Shown here piece after piece: positions 6,863 through 14,097 of a stretch of 24,649 bases of DNA; the stretch's first letter is position 1; every line of letters begins with the position of its first letter. The DNA is from DASVSE01 sp036399715 (GTDB taxonomy: Bacteria > Bacteroidota > Rhodothermia > Rhodothermales > Rubricoccaceae), in NCBI GenBank assembly GCA_036399715.1, contig DASWMO010000107.1, forward strand, positions 1 to 24,649, read 5' to 3'. The notes below the pieces were generated by a model. The model was not told the origin of the DNA. It ran no database searches and saw nothing but the letters and a program-made list of their open reading frames with translations. A program made the translations under genes and the position numbers.

Positions 6863-7049
6863 CCAACCCGACCTGCCGCTCAGCCAATCCGACCTCCCGC
6901 TCGGCCGATTCGACTCGCCGCTCGACTGATCTGACCTGCCGCCCGACCAATCTGACCCGCCGCTCGACCAATCTGACCTGTCGCCCGAGCGATTCGACCT
7001 GTCGCTCGGGCAACCCGACCACCCGCTCGACCGATCCTGCCGCTCAGCC
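6863..7049. repeat. Degenerate 21-bp tandem array B (8 full units plus a partial)
   Basis: Units start at 6863, 6884, 6905, 6926, 6947, 6968, 6989 and 7010, with a shortened ninth at 7031. The common core is CCAATCTGACCTGCCGC followed by TCGA, with variants such as GCGATTCGACCTGTCGC. There are no indels before the ninth unit. The last unit runs into the stop codon of the minus-strand acyltransferase gene (7044-7046), so the array starts exactly at a gene's 3' end. Upstream of it is the HAD gene start, so the array separates two minus-strand genes. Confidence 0.9.
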
Positions 7050-8192
7050 GCGTCCCGCTCCGTCGAAGCGCATCTCCAGCATCGCGTACTCCTTGTCCCG
7101 CACGCCGCCGAGCTTGTCGAGCGCGTTCGTCAGCGCCTTGTTCACGTCCAGCACCCAGCTCATCTCGCACGCCTCGTAGCCGTCCCGCAGGCCGTTCAGG
7201 ATCGTCTGGTGGATCAGGAGCGCGTCGATGCCCGTGTGGCGGTACTCCGGCAGGATGCCCATCAGCGCCATCCGGATCTCGTAGATGCCGCCGGCCTTGA
7301 TCGTCCCGAGCAGCTTCGCCAGCCCCGTCGGGAAGAGGCGCCCGTCGGGGAGCTTTTTGAGCGCCCGGTTGAGATTTGGCAGCGAGGCCGCGAACGCCAC
7401 CGGCTTGCCCGCGTCCTCAACGAACAGGAACAGATCCTTCTCGATGACCGGCTTCAGCTCCTTCGCGAGGTGCTGCGCCTCGTGGAGCGTGTACGGCACG
7501 TGCCCCCAGTTCTCCGCCCACGCGACGTTGTAGATGTCCATCGCCGCCCCGACATCCTCGTTGAAGCGCGACATGTCGAGCGAGCGGATCGTCAGGCTCG
7601 GGTTCCGGCGCTGCACGAGGGCCGCGCCGCGCGCCATGCGGTCCGCGTTGATGTAGGCCGAGTGGACGTAGTACGCCCACATCGTCATGGCGCGCGAGAA
7701 GCCGTAGTCCGTCAGCATCCGCTCGTAGTACGGCGGGTTGTACGGCAGCAGGATCGCCGGCGGGCGGTCGAAGCCGTCGACGAGCAGGCCCGAGACGTCG
7801 TTCATCGTCGGCGAGGCCGGGCCGCGCATACCCGTCATGCCGCGTCCTTTGAGCCACGCCGAGGCGGCGTCGAGGAGCGCACGCGCGACGGCGTCGTCCT
7901 CGATGGTCTCGAAGAAGCCGAAGAAGCCGTTGCCGTCGGCATACTTGGCGAGGTGCTGCCCGTTGACGATGGCCGCGATGCGCCCGACGGCCTCGCCGCG
8001 GCGCTCGGCGAGGAAGAGTTGGATCGCGCCGTGCTCGAAGAACGGGTTCTTCTTGGCATTCAGCACGCCCTTCTGGTCCATCCGCAGCGGCGGGACGAAG
8101 TTGGGCTGCCCGCGGTAGAGCGCGTACGGGAGGTCCAGAAAGCGGCTCCGGTCGGCCGACGAGACGACGGGGCGGATGGTGACGGCGGACAT
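7044..8192 (-). CDS. GNAT-like N-acyltransferase, next to serine palmitoyltransferase
   Basis: The 382-residue protein opens with a family-typical block (FLDLPYALYRGQPNFVPPL, then KKNPFFEHGAIQLFLAER) and has a C-terminal GNAT-like block (IYEIRMALMGILPEYRHTG, where R/Q-x-x-G binding of the CoA pyrophosphate would be expected around PEYRHTGID). Members of this broad family are annotated only as N-acetyltransferases. It starts 39 nt after the stop of the palmitoyltransferase-like gene on the same strand, which suggests that it acylates the long-chain base made by that enzyme, that is, a bacterial ceramide-synthase role. This is inference from context. A TACCTTCG motif 20 nt before the ATG may give it its own promoter. 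Confidence 0.8.
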   Translation of the reverse strand: MSAVTIRPVVSSADRSRFLDLPYALYRGQPNFVPPLRMDQKGVLNAKKNPFFEHGAIQLFLAERRGEAVGRIAAIVNGQHLAKYADGNGFFGFFETIEDDAVARALLDAASAWLKGRGMTGMRGPASPTMNDVSGLLVDGFDRPPAILLPYNPPYYERMLTDYGFSRAMTMWAYYVHSAYINADRMARGAALVQRRNPSLTIRSLDMSRFNEDVGAAMDIYNVAWAENWGHVPYTLHEAQHLAKELKPVIEKDLFLFVEDAGKPVAFAASLPNLNRALKKLPDGRLFPTGLAKLLGTIKAGGIYEIRMALMGILPEYRHTGIDALLIHQTILNGLRDGYEACEMSWVLDVNKALTNALDKLGGVRDKEYAMLEMRFDGAGRG

Positions 8193-8212
8193 CAGGGCGG
8201 CGAAGGTGCGTC

Positions 8213-8220
8213 CGAAGGTA
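8213..8220 (-). promoter_or_regulatory. Putative -7 element (TACCTTCG) of the acyltransferase gene
   Basis: On the minus strand TACCTTCG lies 20 nt before the ATG at 8192, within the 39-nt gap after the palmitoyltransferase gene. It could allow transcription independent of the upstream genes. Confidence 0.45.
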
Positions 8221-8231
8221 GCCGCCTCGGC

Positions 8232-9593
8232 TTAGCCCGAGTCGCCGTGGACGCCGGGCTCGCGGGCGCCCGTCTCGGGCGAGCGGTGCATCCCGTTGAC
8301 GGTCATCGCCAGGATGCGCGCCGGCCCCATCTGGCCGTCTGCCGTGATGATCTCGTGCCGCAGGCCGACCGTCCGGAAGGCGTCGAGGACCATGTCCAGC
8401 TCGGCGTCCGAGTGCGACGCCATGTAGCTCGTTCGCATCAGCGCCTGCCCGCGCGGGACGGCCGGCGGGATGACCGGGTTCGTAAAGACGCCTTCAGCCA
8501 GCAGGTCCTTCCAGAAGCGGAAGCACGTGTACATCTCGCCGATCACGACCGGAATGATCGGTGTCTGACTCGCCCAGACGTCGAAGCCGAGGTTGCGGAA
8601 GCCGTCGCGCATGTAGTCCGAGATCTCGGCGAGGCGGTCGAGGCGCTCGGGCTCGGCCTCCAGAATGTCCAGGCACGCGAGGACCGTCGCGACGTTGGCC
8701 GGCGGCATCGACGCCGAGAAGATGTGCGTGCTGGCCGAGTGGCGGATGTAGTCGATGACCGTCGTGTCGCCGACGACGAAGCCGCCGAGGCTCGCGAAGC
8801 TCTTGGAGAACGTGCCCGTCGTGAGGTCGACCTCGGCTTCGAGCCCGAACACGGCAGCGGTGCCTCGCCCACCGGGCCCGATCACGCCGACGGCGTGGGC
8901 GTCGTCCAGCATCAGGCCGCACCCGAACTCCTTGGCGAGCGCGACGAGGCCGGGCACGTCGGCGAGCGTGCCGGACATCGAGAAGACGCCGTCGGTGACG
9001 ATAAAGCGGCCCGCGTCGGGGCGCTCCTTCACGGCCCGCTCCAGGAACGTCCGCAGGTGCGCCATGTCGTTGTGGCGGTAGCGGATGGTCTCGGCGAGCG
9101 AGACGTTCTGGCCGGCGATGATGCAGGCGTGGTTGTCCTTGTCCGAGAAGATGAGGTCGCCCTTGCCGGCGATGGCCTGCACGACGCCCTGGTTGGTCAT
9201 GTAGCCCGTCGAGAACAGCACGCATGCCTCCTTGCGCATGTACGTCGCGAGGCGTGCCTCGAGCTCGAGGTGCAGGTCCAGCGTGCCGTTGAGAAAGCGG
9301 CTGCCCGTGCAGCCCGTCCCGTATTGCCGGATCGCCGCCTGCGCGGCCTCCTGCACGCGCGGGTCGCTGGTCAGCCCGAGGTAGTTGTTCGAGCCGGCCA
9401 TGATGACCTCGCGGCCGTTCATGATCGCGCGCGTGCCCTCGTTGACCGTGATCGCGCGGAAGAACGGGTACAGCCCGGCCCCGGTGACCTTCGCGTAGTC
9501 CCCCTCCGGCTCGAAAAAGCGCTCGGCCTTGGCAAAGATCGACGGGAGCGCAGCGGCGCGGACGCTGGGTCGCGTGGAGTCGGACGGGGTCAT
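8232..9593 (-). CDS. spt: PLP-dependent serine palmitoyltransferase / alpha-oxoamine synthase
   Basis: This 453-residue fold-type I PLP enzyme belongs to the alpha-oxoamine synthase family. Visible residues are YGTGCTGSRFLNGT (substrate/PLP region), the PLP-stacking H155 in DKDNHACIIA, the D231-x-H233 pair in DDAHAVG, and the Schiff-base lysine K264 in TGTFSKSFASLGG. It condenses an acyl-CoA (or acyl-ACP) with an amino acid. Compared with biotin-pathway BioF or glycine acetyltransferase (about 385-400 residues), it has a 50-residue N-terminal stretch (DYAKVTGAGLYPFFRAIT) and PxSPT-like segments (VFSTGYM-type, FSASMPPANVA), so I favour serine palmitoyltransferase, first step of sphingolipid synthesis. 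It overlaps the upstream glycosyltransferase by ATGA. Confidence 0.82.
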   Translation of the reverse strand: MTPSDSTRPSVRAAALPSIFAKAERFFEPEGDYAKVTGAGLYPFFRAITVNEGTRAIMNGREVIMAGSNNYLGLTSDPRVQEAAQAAIRQYGTGCTGSRFLNGTLDLHLELEARLATYMRKEACVLFSTGYMTNQGVVQAIAGKGDLIFSDKDNHACIIAGQNVSLAETIRYRHNDMAHLRTFLERAVKERPDAGRFIVTDGVFSMSGTLADVPGLVALAKEFGCGLMLDDAHAVGVIGPGGRGTAAVFGLEAEVDLTTGTFSKSFASLGGFVVGDTTVIDYIRHSASTHIFSASMPPANVATVLACLDILEAEPERLDRLAEISDYMRDGFRNLGFDVWASQTPIIPVVIGEMYTCFRFWKDLLAEGVFTNPVIPPAVPRGQALMRTSYMASHSDAELDMVLDAFRTVGLRHEIITADGQMGPARILAMTVNGMHRSPETGAREPGVHGDSG

Positions 9594-10744
9594 GGAGTGG
9601 CGTTATCTCGGAGTGCCGCCCAAGATAGCCGGCGGGTGTGACCCGTGTTCCTCTGGGCGCCCGAAGCGCCCCGCCCGGGCGCCGCCTGCGACGCGCCGGC
9701 CAGCACCGCCTCGACGGCGTCGGCCGCGGCCTCGCAGCCCCTCCGCCCGCGCGCGCGCGTCTCGGGCGGCCGGGCGTACGCCTCGGCCCGGCTCAGGAAG
9801 CCCATCACGTCGGCCGGCCGCAGGTCGCGTCCGAGAACGGCCTCGCCGCGTCCGGCCGCGACGAGCGCGCGCGCGTTGGCGGCCTGCTCGAAGAAGCCGC
9901 GGTTGGGCAGGGCCAGCACGGGCTTGCCCAGGTGGAGCGCCTCGGACAGCAGCGTGAACCCGGCCGTCGCGACCACCGCGCGGCACGCGCCGAGGCAGGC
10001 CAGAAACGCCGCCCGGTCCGGCACGTGAAGGCGCACGTTCGCCGGTGCCGCCACCCCGGACGGCAACCCGAACGCGTCGAAGGGGGCATCGACGCGGCCG
10101 AGCGCGTCGAGAAAGGCCTCCATTCCATCGCCCTCGTTGACGTAGACGAGGACCCGCGCCCCCCCCGTGACGGCCTGCGCGAGCACGTCGTCGCGGAGGA
10201 CAGGCGGGACGAGGCGGGCGCCGCTGCCGCGCCTCAGCGGCGGAAAGAAGAACGTCGGGACGACCGTCGCGGCGGCGCCGGGCGGTGCGACGAGGGTGAT
10301 GCCCCGGGCCGTCCCCCAGGCGGAGAGCGCGTCGCGCCACGGCACGTCGAGGCGTGCGTGGGCAAGGAGCAACTGCCGGCTGAGGGCGACGACAGGCACG
10401 CCGAGGCGCCGGGCAGCCCGCCCGACGAACGGCTCGTGGTCGGCCACGACGACGTCGGCCTGCACGTCCCGAAGCCAGTCCGCCGCCGCGGCGATGGTGT
10501 CGAGGCTGTGCCGCGCATGCGGCCAGTTCGCGCGGGCCGTCGCGGCGAGGCGGACGCCGTTGCCGCGGACGATCTGTCGCAGCGCCGGAATGGCGTATAC
10601 CGGCCCGGCGAGGTGCTCGGCTGCGGGCGTGCCGGCGGCGAAGAGGACGCGGTGCCCGCGCGCGCGGAGCGTCTCGGCGACGGCCGTCGCGCGGGACGTG
10701 TGGCCGCGGCCGGTGCCGCACAGCGCATAGACGACGGTGGGCAA
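9590..10744 (-). CDS. GT-B glycosyltransferase, MJ1255/MurG-like
   Basis: The 384-residue protein has a GT-B layout. The N-terminal acceptor domain begins VVYALCGTGRGHTSRATAVAE, a glycine-rich loop with GHxxR as in MurG/MJ1255-type enzymes, and DVVVADHEPF follows. The C-terminal nucleotide-sugar domain has TAGFTLLSEALHLGKPVLAL then PNRGFFEQAANARAL, the diagnostic donor-site block of this family. The last 40 residues (from about AGASQAAPGRG) are low complexity and unlike the family. It overlaps the palmitoyltransferase start by 4 nt, so the two are translationally coupled. That coupling suggests glycosylation of a sphingolipid product (inference); the sugar and acceptor are unknown. Confidence 0.82.
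   Translation of the reverse strand: MPTVVYALCGTGRGHTSRATAVAETLRARGHRVLFAAGTPAAEHLAGPVYAIPALRQIVRGNGVRLAATARANWPHARHSLDTIAAAADWLRDVQADVVVADHEPFVGRAARRLGVPVVALSRQLLLAHARLDVPWRDALSAWGTARGITLVAPPGAAATVVPTFFFPPLRRGSGARLVPPVLRDDVLAQAVTGGARVLVYVNEGDGMEAFLDALGRVDAPFDAFGLPSGVAAPANVRLHVPDRAAFLACLGACRAVVATAGFTLLSEALHLGKPVLALPNRGFFEQAANARALVAAGRGEAVLGRDLRPADVMGFLSRAEAYARPPETRARGRRGCEAAADAVEAVLAGASQAAPGRGASGAQRNTGHTRRLSWAALRDNATP
9620..9627 (-). promoter_or_regulatory. Putative internal -7 element (TATCTTGG) of the spt gene
   Basis: On the minus strand TATCTTGG lies 26 nt before the spt ATG at 9593, inside the 3' end of the glycosyltransferase gene. It closely matches the window's motif, so spt may be transcribed from within the upstream gene as well as from the operon start. 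Confidence 0.45.
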
Positions 10745-10807
10745 CGGCAGGGCGGCTCGGGATCTCTCGGACTGCGGGCGGACCGGGCAGGATTCTAAGG
10801 CAAACCC

Positions 10808-10846
10808 GGAGCGGGTGCTCGGAGCGGGTGCTCGGAGCGGGTGAAA
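10808..10846. repeat. Three direct 13-bp repeats
   Basis: GGAGCGGGTGCTC occurs at 10808-10820 and 10821-10833, and a third copy at 10834-10846 ends in AAA instead of CTC. It lies in the gap between the divergent glycosyltransferase and nrnA genes, 64 bp upstream of the glycosyltransferase start. It could be binding sites or slippage-generated. Confidence 0.75.
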
Positions 10847-10900
10847 GGGCGGAACAGGCCCCGGCGATACGGTTCTTCTCTGGAATCAACACCAACAAAA

Positions 10901-10998
10901 CATGTCATACTGAACTGGTTTCAAGATTTGCATTTCTGTATTTGCTTCGCGTCGGGAGATGCAAAAGGCTGATCCTGAATCGAGTTCAGGATGACATG
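10901..10998. repeat. Long palindromic element (MITE/REP-like), AT-richer than surroundings
   Basis: The left arm begins CATGTCATACTGAACTGG and the right arm ends GAGTTCAGGATGACATG, its reverse complement with a few mismatches. Inner arms TTTGCAT / ATGCAAA also pair around a loop near 10935-10955. The 98-bp segment is clearly richer in A/T than the surrounding DNA, with flanking CCAACA-type sequence on both sides that may extend the arms to about 10892-11010. Similar TGTCATnCTGAAC palindromes occur in many copies in other genomes, to my knowledge. It carries no ORF, so it would depend on another enzyme to move. It lies in a divergent intergenic region (10745-11082), which otherwise holds only the 13-bp repeats and a promoter motif. 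Confidence 0.75.
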
Positions 10999-11053
10999 GG
11001 GGAGTGTTGGCGGCAGGTCCCGTCACGCCGAGTCGTCCGGCGCGGGCCGTCGG

Positions 11054-11062
11054 TAGCTTTCG
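11054..11062 (+). promoter_or_regulatory. Putative -7 element (TAGCTTTCG) of nrnA
   Basis: TAGCTTTCG ends 20 nt before the ATG at 11083 and matches the Bacteroidota TAnnTTTG element in seven of eight core positions. Confidence 0.45.
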
Positions 11063-11082
11063 CCCGATCCCCAACGCTGCCC

Positions 11083-12201
11083 ATGCCCGACGCCCCGCTC
11101 GCCGTCCGCGACTCGCCCGACCTCGCGACGATCCGCGACCAGATCTTCGCCGCCGAGCGCCTCGTGCTCACGACGCACCTCCGGCCCGACGGCGACGCCA
11201 TCGGCTCCGAGATCGCCCTCGCCCGCGCCCTGATGGCGGCGGGCAAGACGGTGATGATCCTCAACACCGACCCCGTCCCGCGGACGCTCGACTGGCTCGT
11301 CGAAGAGCAGCCCACCGGCCTCGTCCAGACCGTCGAGTCGGGCAACCTCGACCAGGCCCGCGCCGTCGCTGCGGCCGACGTCCTCGTCGTCCTCGACACC
11401 AACGCCCGCCACCGCCTCGGCGCTGCCGGCGATGTGTTCGTGCAGGCCGGCAAGCCGATCCTGCTCCTCGACCACCACCCGGACCCCGAGACGTGGTTCA
11501 CGCGCGCCTGTGTCCGGACGGATGCCGCCGCGGCCGCCGAGGTCGTCTACGACCTCGTCGCCGGCCACGACCCGGGTCTCATCGACCGCGCCGTCGCGAC
11601 GGCCCTCTACGTCGGCATCATGACCGACACGGGCTCGTTCCGCTACGGCGCGACGACGCCCCGCACGCACGCCATCGTGGCGGACGTGCTCGCCCGCGGC
11701 GACCTGCGCCCCGAGCCCATCCACGTCGCCCTCTTCGACGGCCGCTCGCTCGCGAGCCTGCGCCTGCTCGCGGCCGCCCTCGCGACCATCCAGACGCACT
11801 ACGACGGCCGCTTCGCGACCATCATGGTGACGCAGAACACGATCCGCCAGACGGGCGCCTTCTTCGACGAGGCTGAGGGCCTCGTCAACTACGCGCTCTC
11901 GCTCGACGGCGTCGTCGCGGCCGTCATCTTCCTCGAACTCCCCTCGGGCGTCAAGCTCTCCTTCCGCTCCAAGGGCGACTGCCCCATCAACGGCTGGGCG
12001 AACCACTTCGGCGGCGGCGGCCACGCCAACGCCTCGGGCGCCTACGTCGCCGACGCCCAGCTCAAGCGCCTCCTCAAGGACGTCGTGGACTCGGCCCCCG
12101 CGCACGTCATGGCCTCCCCCGGCACGACCGAGGCCCCCGACGACGGCGACCTCTCGGACGCCGACCTCGCCCTCCTCGCCCAGTTTCAGGGCCGCCTCTG
12201 A
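11083..12201 (+). CDS. nrnA: DHH/DHHA1 phosphoesterase, NrnA-type oligoribonuclease/pAp phosphatase
   Basis: The 372-residue protein has a DHH domain followed by DHHA1. Metal-binding motifs: H32-L-R-P-D36-G-D38 (THLRPDGDAIGSE), D105 (VVLDTN), D130-H131-H132 (LLLDHHPDPE) and D182 (MTDTGSFRY). The C-terminal DHHA1 nucleotide-binding loop is HFGGGGHANASGA. NrnA degrades 2-5 nt RNAs to mononucleotides and can dephosphorylate 3'-phosphoadenosine 5'-phosphate. Typical NrnA is about 310-340 residues; here a C-terminal tail of about 30 acidic residues (TTEAPDDGDLSDADLALLAQ) is added. I chose ATG 11083, not the frame opening at 10828, which would run through the palindromic element; the promoter motif lies 20 nt upstream. 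Confidence 0.93.
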   Translation: MPDAPLAVRDSPDLATIRDQIFAAERLVLTTHLRPDGDAIGSEIALARALMAAGKTVMILNTDPVPRTLDWLVEEQPTGLVQTVESGNLDQARAVAAADVLVVLDTNARHRLGAAGDVFVQAGKPILLLDHHPDPETWFTRACVRTDAAAAAEVVYDLVAGHDPGLIDRAVATALYVGIMTDTGSFRYGATTPRTHAIVADVLARGDLRPEPIHVALFDGRSLASLRLLAAALATIQTHYDGRFATIMVTQNTIRQTGAFFDEAEGLVNYALSLDGVVAAVIFLELPSGVKLSFRSKGDCPINGWANHFGGGGHANASGAYVADAQLKRLLKDVVDSAPAHVMASPGTTEAPDDGDLSDADLALLAQFQGRL

Positions 12202-12250
12202 CTCCCCGGCGCCCCCAACTCACGGAGCGTCCAGATGTAAATGCCGTCAT

Positions 12251-12266
12251 CCCCGCGCACGCGGGG
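12251..12266. repeat. REP-like hairpin after nrnA
   Basis: CCCCGCGCACGCGGGG is a 7-bp stem with a 2-nt loop, flanked by GTCAT before and ATCCAGAG after. GTCATCCCCGCG...CGCGGGGATCC is a widely seen repetitive-extragenic-palindrome pattern. A related copy with one mismatch (CCTCGCGCACGCGGGG) occurs at 21618-21633. It may stop transcription or protect the nrnA mRNA end, but it has no T-tract. Confidence 0.6.
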
Positions 12267-12320
12267 ATCCAGAGCTCGGAGCGCGACGCGACACGCCTCC
12301 GTATTCGCGGGCTGCCTGTG

Positions 12321-12509
12321 CCAGGATGCCCGCTGACCGGGCCAAGATGCTCGCTGACCCACTCAAGATGCTCGCTGCCTGCGTCAAGATGCCTGCTGAC
12401 TCACCCAAGGTGCCTGCTGCCTGCGCCAGGATGCTCGCTGACCCTATCAGGATGGTCGCTGACCCTGCCAGGATGTCGTCTGTCTGTGCCCGGATGCCTG
12501 CTGTCTGAC
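12321..12509. repeat. Degenerate 21-bp tandem array C (9 units)
   Basis: Nine units start at 12321, 12342, 12363, 12384, 12405, 12426, 12447, 12468 and 12489, with core CCAGGATGCTCGCTGACC and a variable 3-nt tail; a fragment of a further unit precedes at 12300. There are no indels, so the stretch reads as heptads in several frames, for example KMLADPL/ARMLADP on the plus strand and ASILAQA-like on the minus strand. No gene structure is supported. It fills most of the 366-bp gap between nrnA and the aminopeptidase gene (12202-12567), together with the REP-like hairpin. Confidence 0.9.
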
Positions 12510-12567
12510 CCCTGACGCCGTCTGCCCGCGCCCGCTGACCGCCGCCCTTCCCTCTCTGCCCCATCCC

Positions 12568-14061
12568 ATGCCCCTCCACACCGACCTGCTCGACGGCCCC
12601 CTCGCCGCCGTCTCCGCCGACGCCCTCATCCTGCCCGTCCACGGCGATGCCCCGGCGGCTTACGCCGAGGCCTTCGGCGACGCCCTATCCGCTGCCCTCG
12701 CCGACGCCCGCACGTCCAAGCGCCCCGTCACCATCCTCAGAGACGGCGACGGCCCCCGCCGCCTCGTCGTCGTGGACGTGCCCGACGGGCCGAACCGCAC
12801 CGCCCCCGGCCACGACGCGTGGCGCCTCGCCGCCGCCGCCGGCGTGCAGGCCGCCCGAGCCGTCCACGCCGAGCGCATCGTCCTCGCTCTCGGCGATCTC
12901 GACCCGGACATCGCCGGCGCACTCGTCGAAGGCGCCCGCCTCGGCGGCTACCGCTTCGACACCTACAAGACCGCCGACGCGCCGCCCGCCTTCACCCTCG
13001 CCCTCCACGCCGAGACCGACACCGCTGCCGCGCACGACACGCTCGACGCCGCCCTCGTCGCCGCCGACGCCCGCGCCGAGGCGACCAACGTCGCCCGCGA
13101 CCTCGTCAACCTCTCGCCCGACGAGAAGGTGCCGGTCCTCCTCGCCGACCGCATGGCCGAAATCGGCGAGGTGCTCGGCCTCCACGTCGAGATCTGGGGC
13201 ATGGACCGCATCCGGGCCGAGGGCTTCGGCGGCCTGCTCGGCGTCAACCGCGGCAGCCTCGACGAGGCCCGCTTCGTCGTCGTCGAGCACGAGCCCGACG
13301 AGGCGGCGAACGCCGCGCCCGTCGTGCTCGTCGGCAAGGGCGTGACGTTCGACACGGGCGGCCTCTCGCTCAAGCCCACGCTGGGTTCGATGGACAAGAT
13401 GAAGGCCGACATGGGCGGCGCTGCGGCCGTCTTCGGCGCCCTCTACGGGGCGGCCGAACTCGGCCTTCCGCTCCGCGTCATCGGCCTCATCCCGATGACT
13501 GACAACCGCCCCGGCGGCCGCGCCGTCGTCCCCGGCGACGTCCTCCACATGCACGGCGGCACGACCGTCGAGGTCATGAACACCGACGCCGAAGGCCGCC
13601 TCATCCTCGCCGACGCGCTGAGCTACGCCCGGAGCCTCGCCCCGCGCCTCGTCGTCGACGTGGCCACGCTCACGGGCGCGCAGGGCGTCGCCCTCGGCGA
13701 CCGCGTCGCGGGCCTCGTGGTCCGCATGGGCGACGAGGCGCTCGCCGAGACGGTCCGGCAGGCCGGCGAGGAAACCGGCGACCTCGCGTGGCCGCTCCCG
13801 CTCTTCCCGCACTTCAAGGAGCACCTCAAAAGCCCCGTCGCGGACCTCTCCAACGTCGGCGGGCCGATGGCGGGCACCATCACGGCGGCGGCCTTCCTGG
13901 AGCACTTTACGAGGACCGACGACGGCGAGCCGGCCTATCCGTGGATCCACCTCGACATCGCACGCCCCGCCTTCCTCGACTCGGCGTCGGGATACCGCCC
14001 GGCCGGTGGGACAGGCTTCGGTGTCCGCCTCCTGCTCCGCCTGCTCGAAACGATGGTGTGA
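12568..14061 (+). CDS. pepA: Leucyl aminopeptidase, M17 family
   Basis: The 497-residue protein is full length for PepA, a hexameric two-zinc cytosolic aminopeptidase that releases N-terminal residues. The N-terminal macro-like domain (about 1-160) is less conserved. In the catalytic domain the metal and catalytic residues can be placed: K257 and D262 (VGKGVTFDTGG), K269 (SLKPT), D281 (KMKADMGG), D340 and E342 (NTDAEGRLIL), with R344. There is one extra residue (LGSM) before MDKMKAD relative to E. coli. The NTDAEGRLIL signature is intact. The start ATG 12568 directly follows a pyrimidine-rich stretch without a Shine-Dalgarno sequence. It is convergent with DUF445. Confidence 0.95.
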   Translation: MPLHTDLLDGPLAAVSADALILPVHGDAPAAYAEAFGDALSAALADARTSKRPVTILRDGDGPRRLVVVDVPDGPNRTAPGHDAWRLAAAAGVQAARAVHAERIVLALGDLDPDIAGALVEGARLGGYRFDTYKTADAPPAFTLALHAETDTAAAHDTLDAALVAADARAEATNVARDLVNLSPDEKVPVLLADRMAEIGEVLGLHVEIWGMDRIRAEGFGGLLGVNRGSLDEARFVVVEHEPDEAANAAPVVLVGKGVTFDTGGLSLKPTLGSMDKMKADMGGAAAVFGALYGAAELGLPLRVIGLIPMTDNRPGGRAVVPGDVLHMHGGTTVEVMNTDAEGRLILADALSYARSLAPRLVVDVATLTGAQGVALGDRVAGLVVRMGDEALAETVRQAGEETGDLAWPLPLFPHFKEHLKSPVADLSNVGGPMAGTITAAAFLEHFTRTDDGEPAYPWIHLDIARPAFLDSASGYRPAGGTGFGVRLLLRLLETMV

Positions 14062-14097
14062 CCGGGGCACCCGAGGCGCTGCAACCTCCTGCGGCGT

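Noticed and set aside
7209..9641. An 810-residue plus-strand open frame.
   Set aside because: It is antisense to the acyltransferase and palmitoyltransferase genes and has an Arg/Asp/Val-rich composition typical of shadow frames.
10828..11082. A longer nrnA reading from 10828.
   Set aside because: It would run through the 13-bp repeats and the palindromic element and add 85 residues unlike DHH proteins; ATG 11083 is 20 nt from a good promoter motif.
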